Positions 34,544 through 42,410 of a stretch of DNA of 64,000 bases are shown here, one piece after another. Each line of letters opens with the position of its first letter. Within the stretch, counting starts at the first letter, position 1. Source of the stretch: SYHX01 sp049317645 (GTDB lineage: Bacteria; Bacteroidota; Bacteroidia; UBA7662); contig JBMOHV010000001.1 in assembly GCA_049317645.1 (NCBI GenBank), positions 1 through 64,000 of the forward strand, in the 5' to 3' direction. The translations under genes were made by a program, and so were the position numbers. The notes under the pieces were generated by a model. That model saw only the letters and a program-made list of their open reading frames with translations. It did not search any database and was not told the DNA's origin.

Positions 34544-34969
34544 ATGAAAAATCGTCCCCTTTTGATTTTGTTTGCGGCCGTTCTCATGGCCATCGCCGTC
34601 GCCTACGCGTATTTTCGTTGGAACCAGGCCCCCGAATCGTTGGCCCAAAAAGACCCTGATTTCCAAATCAAAGCCAACACGCTCTTGGAAGAATTTCAAT
34701 CCAACAGCGCAAAGTCCCAACCCCTTTACCTCAATCGAATCCTTGAAATCGAGGGTCGTTGCGAATCCATCGAAAACCAAGGGGATTCCCTATTCTTTGT
34801 TTATATCGGTTCCCATAACGGCGCTTCGGTGCTGTGCCAACTCGAAAAGGGCCTCGACCCTCTGCCACCTGTTGGACAAAATTTACGATGCAAAGGCCTG
34901 TGCACCGGCTACGATGATTTGACGGGCGGTGCCTCCATGGACCGCTGCGTACTCGTCAATTTCCCTTAA
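34544..34969 (+). CDS. Membrane-anchored OB-fold (tRNA_anti-like) protein
   Basis: A 141-residue protein with one N-terminal membrane anchor (PLLILFAAVLMAIAVAYAY) and a beta-rich outer domain. The strand pattern YLNRILEIEGRCESIENQG, VLCQLEKG, VGQNLRCKGLCTGYDD matches the tRNA_anti-like OB-fold family of Bacteroidota. Three Cys residues in the outer domain are noteworthy. No activity is established for the family. It is tightly placed between the cytochrome-like lipoprotein (3 bases) and yceI (18 bases), so a shared envelope role is likely. Confidence 0.75.
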   Translation: MKNRPLLILFAAVLMAIAVAYAYFRWNQAPESLAQKDPDFQIKANTLLEEFQSNSAKSQPLYLNRILEIEGRCESIENQGDSLFFVYIGSHNGASVLCQLEKGLDPLPPVGQNLRCKGLCTGYDDLTGGASMDRCVLVNFP

Positions 34970-34987
34970 ACCAATCCGATCGACCTC

Positions 34988-35563
34988 ATGAACCATTCCA
35001 CGATTTCCACCTTTGCCTGCGCCTTCCTTCTTTTGGGCATCAGTACCACCGAATTGCTGGCTCAGAACAAATACATGACCCGGACCGGATCGGCCCATTT
35101 TGTGGCTGATGGAATCATCAAAGACGATGTCCAAGCCCGTAGCAATACCGTTACCGCGGTTCTGGATGCCTCCAACGGTCAGGTTCAGGCCCGCATTCCT
35201 GTCAACTCTTTTGTCTTTCGGAAGGCTTTAATGCAAGAGCATTTCAACGAGAACTACCTTGAGTCGCATCGTTTTCCGAATGCGAATTTCAAAGGCTCTA
35301 TACAGGGCTGGAACGAGCAGATGCTCCAAAAATCCGGACCCCAAAAAATCCGATTTGTTGGAACCCTCGAGATTCACGGCGTCGCTCGCGATATCAGCGA
35401 GGCGGGCCTTTTGGAAGTCAACAACGGTCTCGTCCACTTGGAAACAGATTTCAAGGTGATCGTTGCGGAATACGGCATCAAAGTACCGGCCCTGGTCCGT
35501 GACAAAGTCGCCAAGGAAGCCGACGTGCATATTCAAGGCAACTTGAAGGCCACCGCTCAGTAA
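34988..35563 (+). CDS. YceI-family periplasmic protein
   Basis: A 191-residue exported protein with a signal peptide (FACAFLLLGISTTELLAQ). The mature part is a YceI lipocalin-like barrel: TRTGSAHFVADGIIKD, ARIPVNSFVFRKALMQEHFN, ESHRFPNANFKGSI, FVGTLEIHGVARD, and the closing VHIQGNLKA. Members bind polyisoprenoid or other amphiphilic ligands. The last gene of the three-gene cluster; bshC converges on it with a 36-base gap. Confidence 0.88.
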   Translation: MNHSTISTFACAFLLLGISTTELLAQNKYMTRTGSAHFVADGIIKDDVQARSNTVTAVLDASNGQVQARIPVNSFVFRKALMQEHFNENYLESHRFPNANFKGSIQGWNEQMLQKSGPQKIRFVGTLEIHGVARDISEAGLLEVNNGLVHLETDFKVIVAEYGIKVPALVRDKVAKEADVHIQGNLKATAQ

Positions 35564-35599
35564 CACATTACTTCGAATCGAGGGCCTTGGGCCGGGTTC

Positions 35600-37258
35600 C
35601 TACCTTAGGACCGCTGTCCGATGCCAGGGATTCCCGCTTGAAACATCGAATTCCACCGGGTTTAGGAGCCCCAAGGCATCGCCCAAAAAGGACGGGCCGC
35701 CAACAGCTAACACATTCCACATCCCCTCGCGACGTTCGACGGGCTGACCACCGGGGCGCATTCGCTCCAGCAATTGACCTGCTTCATCCATGGTGGGTCG
35801 ATGCTTTTTTCGGAAACTTTTGCGGTCCATCTGGGCCAACCTTTCCAATTCCTGCTGAATGCGATGGGCCGATGCGCCCAGCGCAGGTCCCAACGAGGCA
35901 TCGTTTTCGACCAAGGCCCGACGAAGCGGGTTGAGGAATTCTTCGACCCGGCTTTGGGTGGTTTCCGACTGACTCAACCAATCCGGAAGGGGATGGGCTC
36001 GTTCCTGCATTCGGTGACTCAGCCATTCGTCCAACAAGGCTTGGGCGTTTCGACCCAAATCTGCCACGGACCATCCCAGTGCCTCCCAGGCCTGCCAATC
36101 CGACTCCAAAACGGTGGTAAGCGAAGGACGCAAAAATCGCAAGGGCATCTCCATGCCGTATCGAGCAAACAAGGGCTGCAACAACGCCCAATAACCCTGC
36201 TCGGCCCCACCCCCCAACCAGGCCACGCCTGGCAAGACCGATTCTTGGTACAAGGGCCGGAGGGCCGCCCCCGGGCTGAAATGGGCCCATTGTTCTGCGC
36301 GGGCCTTTTCCAAATCCGCCTCGGTCTCGGGTCGCCTTCTTGTGGATTGGTCCAATACAAAAAACGGGTGTTCCCGTACATGAAAATCAATCCTGGACCC
36401 CGTCTGCTGATCCCATTCTTTTTGGGCCTGCTCAACCAATGCGGCGGCCAAGCCAGGATGGCTTACTTGATCCTCCCAAACCGGACTCAGGAGTTTTTTG
36501 AGGGACGCATCATCTCCGTCCACCACCAACAAAGGTGTTTCCAATGAATCAACTTCCTCCAACCATCCCCCTCGACCCAAAAGAGCATGCGCCAGTCGGC
36601 GGGTTGCCATGGACACCGACAGACCTTCCCGGTACGAGTCGCGCACCAAACCGATCACACGTTCGGCATACGGAGCCTCCCCAAGCAATTCCCGGAGCCC
36701 TTGCAGGGTATCTTCCATCTTGGGTACCTCCAAGCGTCCAAAAGCATAGGGCCCGCGGAGGCCAGGCCATTCCAAGCGCCGACCCTTCACCTCACAGACC
36801 CCCAGTTCCTCTAGATCATGGTCCTCGGAACCCATCCAATAAATGGGCACCCACCGGTATTCAGGGCAGGCGGCCTGCATGGAACGAGCCAACGCCAAGG
36901 TGCTCAGCATTTTGTGCAACCAATACGAAGGACCTCCCAACCAATTGGGTTGATGGGCCGTGGTAATCGCCACCCAGTTTTCTTCGGCCAAAAGGTCCAA
37001 GCCTGCGCTGCGAGGGTCGATACCGGACGCGATGTATTGTTTTTCGAGAGCCTTCCAAAGGACCGTTCTTTGCTCTGAACTGTACGATTTCAAACGACGG
37101 GCCGCTTGGCTTTGGAGACGATCGTAGGGGAATTCTTGGGTTCCCAACAACGGATTAAGCCCCTTGTTTTTTAACCAAGCAAGGGCGGTGGCCGATAGCC
37201 AGGACTCGGCCTCAAAGGCTCGCTGATGGATCGGGGACAGCACAGGCGACCAAGTCAA
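35600..37258 (-). CDS. bshC: Bacillithiol biosynthesis cysteine-adding enzyme BshC
   Basis: Catalyses the last step of bacillithiol synthesis, adding cysteine to glucosaminyl-malate. The 552 residues show the family blocks ITTAHQPNWLGGPSYWLHKM near residue 98 (BshC consensus AHQPNLFGGPLYFIYK) and WVPIYWMGSEDHDLEELG near 133. Later come WLGGGAEQGYWALL and a C-terminal long helical region with FRKKHRPTMDEAGQLLERM. The start is ATG 37258, inside the last 47 bases of rimO. bshA and bshB are not in the window. Presence of bshC suggests bacillithiol, rather than glutathione, as the main low-molecular-weight thiol. Confidence 0.9.
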   Translation of the reverse strand: MTWSPVLSPIHQRAFEAESWLSATALAWLKNKGLNPLLGTQEFPYDRLQSQAARRLKSYSSEQRTVLWKALEKQYIASGIDPRSAGLDLLAEENWVAITTAHQPNWLGGPSYWLHKMLSTLALARSMQAACPEYRWVPIYWMGSEDHDLEELGVCEVKGRRLEWPGLRGPYAFGRLEVPKMEDTLQGLRELLGEAPYAERVIGLVRDSYREGLSVSMATRRLAHALLGRGGWLEEVDSLETPLLVVDGDDASLKKLLSPVWEDQVSHPGLAAALVEQAQKEWDQQTGSRIDFHVREHPFFVLDQSTRRRPETEADLEKARAEQWAHFSPGAALRPLYQESVLPGVAWLGGGAEQGYWALLQPLFARYGMEMPLRFLRPSLTTVLESDWQAWEALGWSVADLGRNAQALLDEWLSHRMQERAHPLPDWLSQSETTQSRVEEFLNPLRRALVENDASLGPALGASAHRIQQELERLAQMDRKSFRKKHRPTMDEAGQLLERMRPGGQPVERREGMWNVLAVGGPSFLGDALGLLNPVEFDVSSGNPWHRTAVLR

Positions 37259-38555
37259 ATTCCTCGGCTCGGGTCACGCGGACCTTCACCATACAGCCGG
37301 GTTTCCAATCGCCCGGGGCCTCCTTGGCCGGTATCAAAACTTCGTTATCCACTTCCGGCGAATCAAATTCGGTTCGCCCCACCCAATGGGTGGATTCCAA
37401 GCGATCCAAGAGGACCGTGAATTCACGTCCCACCTTGGCCTGGTTCCATTCAAGCGAAATTCCCTGCTGCAATTCCATCAAATGATCGGCTCGTTGTTGC
37501 TTGGTCTCCACCGGCACATCGTCTTCCAGTAAATAGGCCGCCGTATTTTCTTCGTGCGAATACATAAAAACTCCCAGGCGCTCAAAACGATGTTCTTGAA
37601 CAAAATCACAGAGCTCCTGAAATTCCTCCTCGGTTTCACCGGGGAAGCCGACCATCATCGTGGTCCTCAAGTGAATGCCGGGGACGGCCGATCGGATATC
37701 GCGCACCAATTGATTCGTGGCCCTGGCCGAAATACCCCGACGCATCCGCTTGAGGACGCTGTCCGAGGCATGCTGCAGAGGCATATCCAAGTAAAGACAT
37801 AGGTTTTCCCTTTCCCGAATCAAAGGCAGAATTTCCATAGGAAATTGCCCAGGGTAAGCGTATTGCAGGCGTATCCACGAGGCCCCGGACTCGGCCGAAA
37901 GGCGGTCCAACAAATGGGCCAATTCCCTTTGACCGGTCAAATCCAAGCCGTACCAGGTCAAATCCTGCGCGATCAAAACCAATTCACGGACCCCACCCGC
38001 CACCAGGTTTTGGGCTTCTTGTAACAAGGCAGGAACCGCAACCGATCGGTGCCCACCCCGCATGAGCGGTATCGCACAAAACGAGCAAGGCCGGTCGCAA
38101 CCTTCCGCAATTTTGAGAAAAGCGGTGTGGGATGGCGTGCTAATTCGACGCTCTCCTAACAATTCTTTGCGGTAATCCACCCCCAAGGATCGAACCAACG
38201 AAGGCAATTCCATGGTTCCAAACCAGGCATCAACCCCGGGGATTTCTTTTTCCAATTCGTTCCGATAGCGATGGGACAGGCAACCCATGACCACCAGTTT
38301 TCCGATGCGACCTTCTTGACGGGCCTCGGCGTAATGCAAAATCGTGTCGATGGATTCCTGCTTGGCGTTTTCAATAAATCCACAGGTATTAATAACCACC
38401 GTTTGATTCGGCGATGAATCCTTCGATCCCTCTTCCAGGACTTGGACCTCCCCCCCAACCAATTGGGTGGCGAGACGCTCGGAATCAACCGTGTTCTTGG
38501 AACAGCCCAAGGTAACAAGGCGTACCGGAGCGGGGCGATGGGCTTTGGTTTTCAC
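37212..38555 (-). CDS. rimO: Ribosomal protein S12 methylthiotransferase RimO
   Basis: Radical-SAM enzyme adding a methylthio group to the conserved Asp of ribosomal protein uS12. The UPF0004 domain starts LVTLGCSKNTVDSERLATQL. The radical SAM cluster is CDRPCSFCAIP (CxxxCxxC). A C-terminal TRAM domain ends in VRVTRAEEFDLVACAV. The GCSKNTVDSE start is diagnostic of RimO rather than MiaB. Length 447. It lies 20 bases after ftsY and overlaps bshC by 47 bases, so ftsY-rimO-bshC is probably one transcript. Confidence 0.94.
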   Translation of the reverse strand: MKTKAHRPAPVRLVTLGCSKNTVDSERLATQLVGGEVQVLEEGSKDSSPNQTVVINTCGFIENAKQESIDTILHYAEARQEGRIGKLVVMGCLSHRYRNELEKEIPGVDAWFGTMELPSLVRSLGVDYRKELLGERRISTPSHTAFLKIAEGCDRPCSFCAIPLMRGGHRSVAVPALLQEAQNLVAGGVRELVLIAQDLTWYGLDLTGQRELAHLLDRLSAESGASWIRLQYAYPGQFPMEILPLIRERENLCLYLDMPLQHASDSVLKRMRRGISARATNQLVRDIRSAVPGIHLRTTMMVGFPGETEEEFQELCDFVQEHRFERLGVFMYSHEENTAAYLLEDDVPVETKQQRADHLMELQQGISLEWNQAKVGREFTVLLDRLESTHWVGRTEFDSPEVDNEVLIPAKEAPGDWKPGCMVKVRVTRAEEFDLVACAVPDPSASL

Positions 38556-38575
38556 GAATTCTGTCTTTGGTTGGG

Positions 38576-39559
38576 TTAGGCCTGATTTGCAGGGTCCGAA
38601 GACGCCTGGCCACCGAGCAACGCTTCCACAAAAGCCTCTTTATCAAAAACTTGAAGGTGATCCATGCCTTCGCCAACCCCCACAAAACGAATGGGTATGC
38701 CGAATTCAGAACAGATACCCAAGGCAACACCGCCCTTGGCGGTTCCATCCAATTTGGTGAGAATCAAGCCCGTAACCGAGGTGGCCGCCGTGAATTGGCG
38801 GGCTTGCTCCAAAGCGTTTTGGCCGGTCGAGGCATCCAAGACCAGCCAAACATCGTGAGGAGCCCCCGGCATGGCCTTGTTCAAAACGGTGCGAATCTTG
38901 GTTAATTCGGCCATCAAGTGAGCTTTGTTATGCAAACGACCGGCCGTATCAATCAGTACCACCTGAGCGGATGAAGCAATGGCCGAGCGCAGGGTATCAA
39001 AGGCCACCGATGCGGGATCCGAACCGCTCTGCTGGTGGACAACCCGAACGCCGGTGCGTTCCCCCCAGAGCAGCAATTGTTCCACGGCCGCTGCCCTAAA
39101 GGTATCCGCAGCTCCCATGACCACTTGCTGCCCGGCTTGTTTGAAACGCCAAGCTAATTTTCCAATGCTGGTCGTCTTGCCAACCCCGTTGACGCCCACC
39201 ACCAAAACAACCCGAGGGGTCGGATTGGAAGCTGCATCGCTGTTGTTCCACTTCTGTTCCGGTTCCCCCAACAATTCCAGCATCCGCTCCCGCAGAAGGC
39301 CCTGCAAATCGGCTGGACGCAAATCCTTGCGACGGTCGATTTCACTTTGAAGGCCTTGCATAATGCGTACCGTGGTCGCAACCCCCACATCGGCCGAGAG
39401 AAGTATTTCTTCCAGCTCTTCCAGCAATTCATCGTCAATCCGAGTTTTGCCGGTAACAAGGCGTACAATTTTTGAAAAAAAACCTTCTTTGGTCCTTTCC
39501 AGACCCTGAACCAAGGCTTCCTTCTCCTTGCGACCCTTGAGAAAATCAAAAAATCCCAT
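38576..39559 (-). CDS. ftsY: Signal recognition particle receptor FtsY
   Basis: SRP-receptor GTPase that delivers ribosome-nascent chain complexes to the membrane. N domain: IDDELLEELEEILLSADVGV. G domain: P-loop GVNGVGKTTSIGKLA, ADTFRAAAVEQL, DTAGRLHNKAHLM and TKLDGTAKGGV. There is no acidic A domain, only a short MGFFDFLKGRKEKEA start, as usual in Bacteroidota. ATG 39559 (327 residues) is preferred to an upstream TTG-type extension. An intrinsic-terminator hairpin ends 7 bases before this start, so expression must involve read-through or a hidden promoter. Confidence 0.94.
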   Translation of the reverse strand: MGFFDFLKGRKEKEALVQGLERTKEGFFSKIVRLVTGKTRIDDELLEELEEILLSADVGVATTVRIMQGLQSEIDRRKDLRPADLQGLLRERMLELLGEPEQKWNNSDAASNPTPRVVLVVGVNGVGKTTSIGKLAWRFKQAGQQVVMGAADTFRAAAVEQLLLWGERTGVRVVHQQSGSDPASVAFDTLRSAIASSAQVVLIDTAGRLHNKAHLMAELTKIRTVLNKAMPGAPHDVWLVLDASTGQNALEQARQFTAATSVTGLILTKLDGTAKGGVALGICSEFGIPIRFVGVGEGMDHLQVFDKEAFVEALLGGQASSDPANQA

Positions 39560-39566
39560 AATTAAC

Positions 39567-39596
39567 AAAAAAGGCTTTCCATTAGGAAAGCCTTTT
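39567..39596 (-). terminator. Intrinsic terminator between DUF4295 and ftsY
   Basis: A perfect 12-bp stem AAAAGGCTTTCC / GGAAAGCCTTTT with a 4-base loop, read on the minus strand and followed by T6-G-TT. It is in the right orientation to end the rpmB-rpmG-DUF4295 transcript, yet lies inside a normally conserved gene order and 7 bases before the ftsY start. Confidence 0.8.
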
Positions 39597-39614
39597 CAAC
39601 TTTTGAAGCGACGA

Positions 39615-39773
39615 TTAGCGAGAAAAAAAGTCCTTGACCTTGTCGGCCGTTAAAAACTCTTCGCGGAAGGTGTAGGCACCGGTTTTTTCGGAACGGCGTG
39701 CACGGATCACCTTGACGATTTTTTCTTGTTCGCTGGCTTCTTTTTTCAGGGTTGCTACTACTTTCTTGGCCAT
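39615..39773 (-). CDS. DUF4295 small protein, ribosomal-operon associated
   Basis: A 52-residue basic protein read directly from the minus strand: it begins MAKKVVATLKKEASEQEK, continues IVKVIRARRSEKTGAYTF and ends DKVKDFFSR. This is the Bacteroidota-specific DUF4295 family, regularly encoded after bL28 and bL33. Size, charge and position suggest a ribosome-associated role; no function is proven. The stop is 19 bases from the terminator stem that separates it from ftsY, and rpmG lies 50 bases upstream. Confidence 0.88.
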   Translation of the reverse strand: MAKKVVATLKKEASEQEKIVKVIRARRSEKTGAYTFREEFLTADKVKDFFSR

Positions 39774-39823
39774 GATTCGATGTTTAGGGGTTTATCGTGG
39801 AGCAAAAACAAATGCCGAGTATC

Positions 39824-40006
39824 TTATTTGATTTCTTTGTGGACCGTCACCTTTTTGAGAACCGGATTGTACTTCTTTCTTTCCATCCGATCGGGTGTGT
39901 TCTTTTTGTTCTTGGTGGTGATGTAGCGGGACATGCCGGGCATGCCGCTGGTTTTGTGCTCGGTGCATTCCAAAATGACCTGAATGCGATTACCTTTTTT
40001 GGCCAT
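39824..40006 (-). CDS. rpmG: Ribosomal protein bL33
   Basis: A 60-residue large-subunit protein beginning MAKKGNRIQVILECTEHK and ending YNPVLKKVTVHKEIK. Only one Cys (in ECTEHK) is present, so this is a zinc-independent (C-minus) form rather than the four-Cys type. It lies 50 bases after rpmB in the standard Bacteroidota order rpmB-rpmG-DUF4295. Confidence 0.95.
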   Translation of the reverse strand: MAKKGNRIQVILECTEHKTSGMPGMSRYITTKNKKNTPDRMERKKYNPVLKKVTVHKEIK

Positions 40007-40056
40007 GACTGGGGGGATTGGATCGTTAAACGTTCAGTTGGTGTTGCGCTTCAGGC

Positions 40057-40290
40057 TTAGATACGGCCTTTGGATAGAAAATCATGAATGACCTTGCCCA
40101 TGCCGTTTTTGGCGATGGTGCGGATGGCCGAAGTGGATACCTTGAGGGTGATCCATTCGCCGGTTTCAGGAATGAAAAACTTTTTGAGTTGCAAATTCGG
40201 ATTGAACCGACGCTTGGTTTTGACGTTGGAGTGGGAAACATGGTTGCCTTTGATGGCACGCTTTCCGGTTAAATCACAGACCTTGGACAT
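40057..40290 (-). CDS. rpmB: Ribosomal protein bL28
   Basis: A 77-residue large-subunit protein: MSKVCDLTGKRAIKGNHVSH, then KTKRRFNPNLQLKKFFIP and the C-terminal IAKNGMGKVIHDFL. The full zinc-ribbon cysteines are not present (only Cys5), so this is a C-minus form like bL33 here. First gene of its operon. I see no perfect -7 box in the 169 bases between it and the divergent rocD. Confidence 0.95.
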   Translation of the reverse strand: MSKVCDLTGKRAIKGNHVSHSNVKTKRRFNPNLQLKKFFIPETGEWITLKVSTSAIRTIAKNGMGKVIHDFLSKGRI

Positions 40291-40459
40291 GGGGAGTTTT
40301 TTTGGTGTCCTTGACTTTGGAGGCTACTTTTGGGGCGACGACTTCCTGATACGCTGATCCAGAGAGTCCCTAAAAACCATCAAAAAAGCTCTTTCGATCA
40401 AGGGATTGCAAAGATAGGTTCTTTGGAGCGTTTTTCAGCCCTTTTTAGCCCAATTTACC

Positions 40460-41701
40460 ATGCCCAACAACCCCATGACCACTGCGCAGGCCCTGCACCT
40501 GGAACAAACCTACGGTGCCCAGAATTACCATCCGATTCCGGTGGTGATCAGCCGGGCCCATGGTTGCAACGTCTGGGACCCGGAAGGACGGGAATACCTG
40601 GATTTTTTGTCGGCCTATTCGGCCGTGAACCAAGGCCATACCCACCCCCGATTGGTTAAAGTAATTACAGAACAAGCAAGCACTTTGACACTGACATCCA
40701 GGGCTTTTTATAACGACAAATTGGGCCTGTATTGCGAAACCATGTGCCGAATTTTTGGCTACGATCGCTTGCTGCCCATGAACACAGGGGTGGAGGCGGC
40801 TGAGACATCGGTCAAATTGGCCAGACGCTGGGCCTACGAAGTCAAGGGCGTGGAGGCCGACCGAGCCGAGGTCATTTTCCCGGAAGGGAATTTTTGGGGG
40901 CGGTCCTTGGGAGCGATTTCGGCCAGCTCCGACCCCGAATCCCGTGGCGGTTTTGGCCCCTTTGTCCCTGGTATGCGCCTGGTTCCCTACAACGATTTGC
41001 AAGCCCTTGAGGAAGCCTTGCAAAACCCCCGTGTTGCGGCCTTTATGGTCGAGCCCATCCAGGGAGAAGCCGGCGTTGTCCTTCCCGACCCTGGTTACCT
41101 CCAAGGAGTTCGGGAACTCTGCACCCGCTACCAGGTTCTCATGATCGCCGACGAAATCCAAACCGGCCTGGGACGTACCGGTGCCCTGTTGGCCTGCGAC
41201 CACGAAGGGGTGCGCCCGGACTTGTTGGTTCTGGCCAAGGCACTGGGCGGAGGCATGTTACCTGTTTCGGCCGTCTTGGGTTCGGACGAAGTCATGCTCC
41301 GCATTCGACCCGGTCAGCACGGTTCCACCTTTGGTGGCAATCCACTGGCTTGCGCTGTGGCCATGGAGGCGGTTCAAATTATCTTGGACGAAGACCTGGC
41401 CAACCATGCAGCCCATCGCGGCGAACAGCTCCACCGCGGTTTGATGGAATTGGTGACCGCCTTTCCGGTTCTTCAAGCCACCCGGGGCCAAGGCCTGTTG
41501 CGGGCCCTGGTCTTTGGGAATGAAGGCTCCGAAACTGCTTGGGATTTTTGTATGCTCCTCAAAGACCACGGACTTTTGGCCAAACCAACCCACGGACATA
41601 TCGTTCGGCTTGCTCCCCCGCTGGTCATCAGCGAGCAACAAACCCAACAAGCCATCGAGATTTTGGCGAAGTGCCTGTCCCAATTGCCTACTCAAGGATA
41701 G
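40460..41701 (+). CDS. rocD: Ornithine aminotransferase
   Basis: PLP enzyme moving the delta-amino group of ornithine to 2-oxoglutarate, giving glutamate semialdehyde (arginine/ornithine breakdown and proline supply). Blocks: LDFLSAYSAVNQGHTHPR near residue 47, NTGVEAAETSVKLARRWAY, FMVEPIQGEAGVV, IADEIQTGLGRTG and the PLP-lysine loop VLAKALGGGMLPVSAVL. SAYSAVNQGH and NTGVEA are characteristic of ornithine rather than acetylornithine aminotransferase. 413 residues, full length. The stop lies in a 21-bp tandem duplication that adds nothing to the protein. Confidence 0.92.
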   Translation: MPNNPMTTAQALHLEQTYGAQNYHPIPVVISRAHGCNVWDPEGREYLDFLSAYSAVNQGHTHPRLVKVITEQASTLTLTSRAFYNDKLGLYCETMCRIFGYDRLLPMNTGVEAAETSVKLARRWAYEVKGVEADRAEVIFPEGNFWGRSLGAISASSDPESRGGFGPFVPGMRLVPYNDLQALEEALQNPRVAAFMVEPIQGEAGVVLPDPGYLQGVRELCTRYQVLMIADEIQTGLGRTGALLACDHEGVRPDLLVLAKALGGGMLPVSAVLGSDEVMLRIRPGQHGSTFGGNPLACAVAMEAVQIILDEDLANHAAHRGEQLHRGLMELVTAFPVLQATRGQGLLRALVFGNEGSETAWDFCMLLKDHGLLAKPTHGHIVRLAPPLVISEQQTQQAIEILAKCLSQLPTQG

Positions 41702-41733
41702 GCCATGCGGATTCAAGGATAGGCCCTGCGGAT
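41692..41733 (+). repeat. 21-bp tandem duplication at the rocD stop
   Basis: Two adjacent 21-bp units (41692-41712 and 41713-41733) differing at one base (A versus C). The first contains the rocD stop codon TAG. Just downstream, GAGAG (41736-41740) and CTCTC (41752-41756) can pair as a weak hairpin without a T-run. Confidence 0.85.
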
Positions 41734-41772
41734 TAGAGAGCCCTTGATGGACTCTCCCGTCAAAAAAGACGA

Positions 41773-42117
41773 TTAAAGCACCGACTGAACCACCTTGCGG
41801 AAGGACTCCGGGTGATTCATAGCCAAGTCGGCGAGGACCTTGCGGTTCAGTTCAATCGAAGAACTGTTCAATTTGCCCATCAATTTGGAATAGGACAAAC
41901 CCTCCTGACGGGCCGCCGCGTTGATACGGGCAATCCAAAGGTTGCGGAAATGGCGCTTCTTGGTTTTGCGATCCCGGTAGGCATAGACCAAACCTTTTTC
42001 GACGGCGTTTTTGGCGACCGTGAAGACCGTGGAACGGGTGGTGAAATAACCCTTGGCTAATTGCAGAATCCGCTTGCGGCGGGCGTGGGCGGCTACGTTA
42101 TTGGACGATCTTGGCAT
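41773..42117 (-). CDS. rplT: Ribosomal protein bL20
   Basis: Large-subunit assembly protein of 114 residues: MPRSSNNVAAHARRKRIL, then AKGYFTTRSTVFTVAKNAV, KKRHFRNLWIARINAAAR and the C-terminal LADLAMNHPESFRKVV. A long basic helix with an RNA-binding globular end, as in other bL20. It is the last gene of thrS-infC-rpmI-rplT, 6 bases after rpmI. In E. coli bL20 represses its own operon; I see no equivalent leader structure here. Confidence 0.96.
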   Translation of the reverse strand: MPRSSNNVAAHARRKRILQLAKGYFTTRSTVFTVAKNAVEKGLVYAYRDRKTKKRHFRNLWIARINAAARQEGLSYSKLMGKLNSSSIELNRKVLADLAMNHPESFRKVVQSVL

Positions 42118-42123
42118 GGGGGC

Positions 42124-42324
42124 TTATTTACCGATGGTTAACAAACGCTTGATCAAGGCCTCGTTGGTGGTATCCACCAAGGCTCCGTGACTAAGGCGAC
42201 GCTTCTGCACGGTGCTCTTCTTGGTCAAAATGTGACGCTTGTAGGCGTGCTTGCGCTTGATTTTTCCTGTTCCGGTAAGAGCGAACCTCTTTTTGGCACC
42301 GGAATTGGTTTTCATTTTGGGCAT
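42124..42324 (-). CDS. rpmI: Ribosomal protein bL35
   Basis: A 66-residue basic protein: MPKMKTNSGAKKRFALTG, KIKRKHAYKRHILTKKS, with LVDTTNEALIKRLL at the end. ATG 42324 is used; the frame extends 24 bases upstream but the family begins MPKMKT. Located between infC and rplT. Confidence 0.95.
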   Translation of the reverse strand: MPKMKTNSGAKKRFALTGTGKIKRKHAYKRHILTKKSTVQKRRLSHGALVDTTNEALIKRLLTIGK

Positions 42325-42410
42325 AACGCGGTTTTTTGGGCCCCGCAAAGGCCTTGAATCAAAGCCATCGGGGAGCGCGAAGATAAGCTGAAATGAAGAT
42401 TTTTGAGCCC

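Noticed and set aside
41736..41774. A terminator between rocD and rplT (GAGAG/CTCTC and CGTC/GACG pairings)
   Set aside because: Stems are short or mismatched and the T-run lies in a loop rather than after a stem, so I do not call a terminator.
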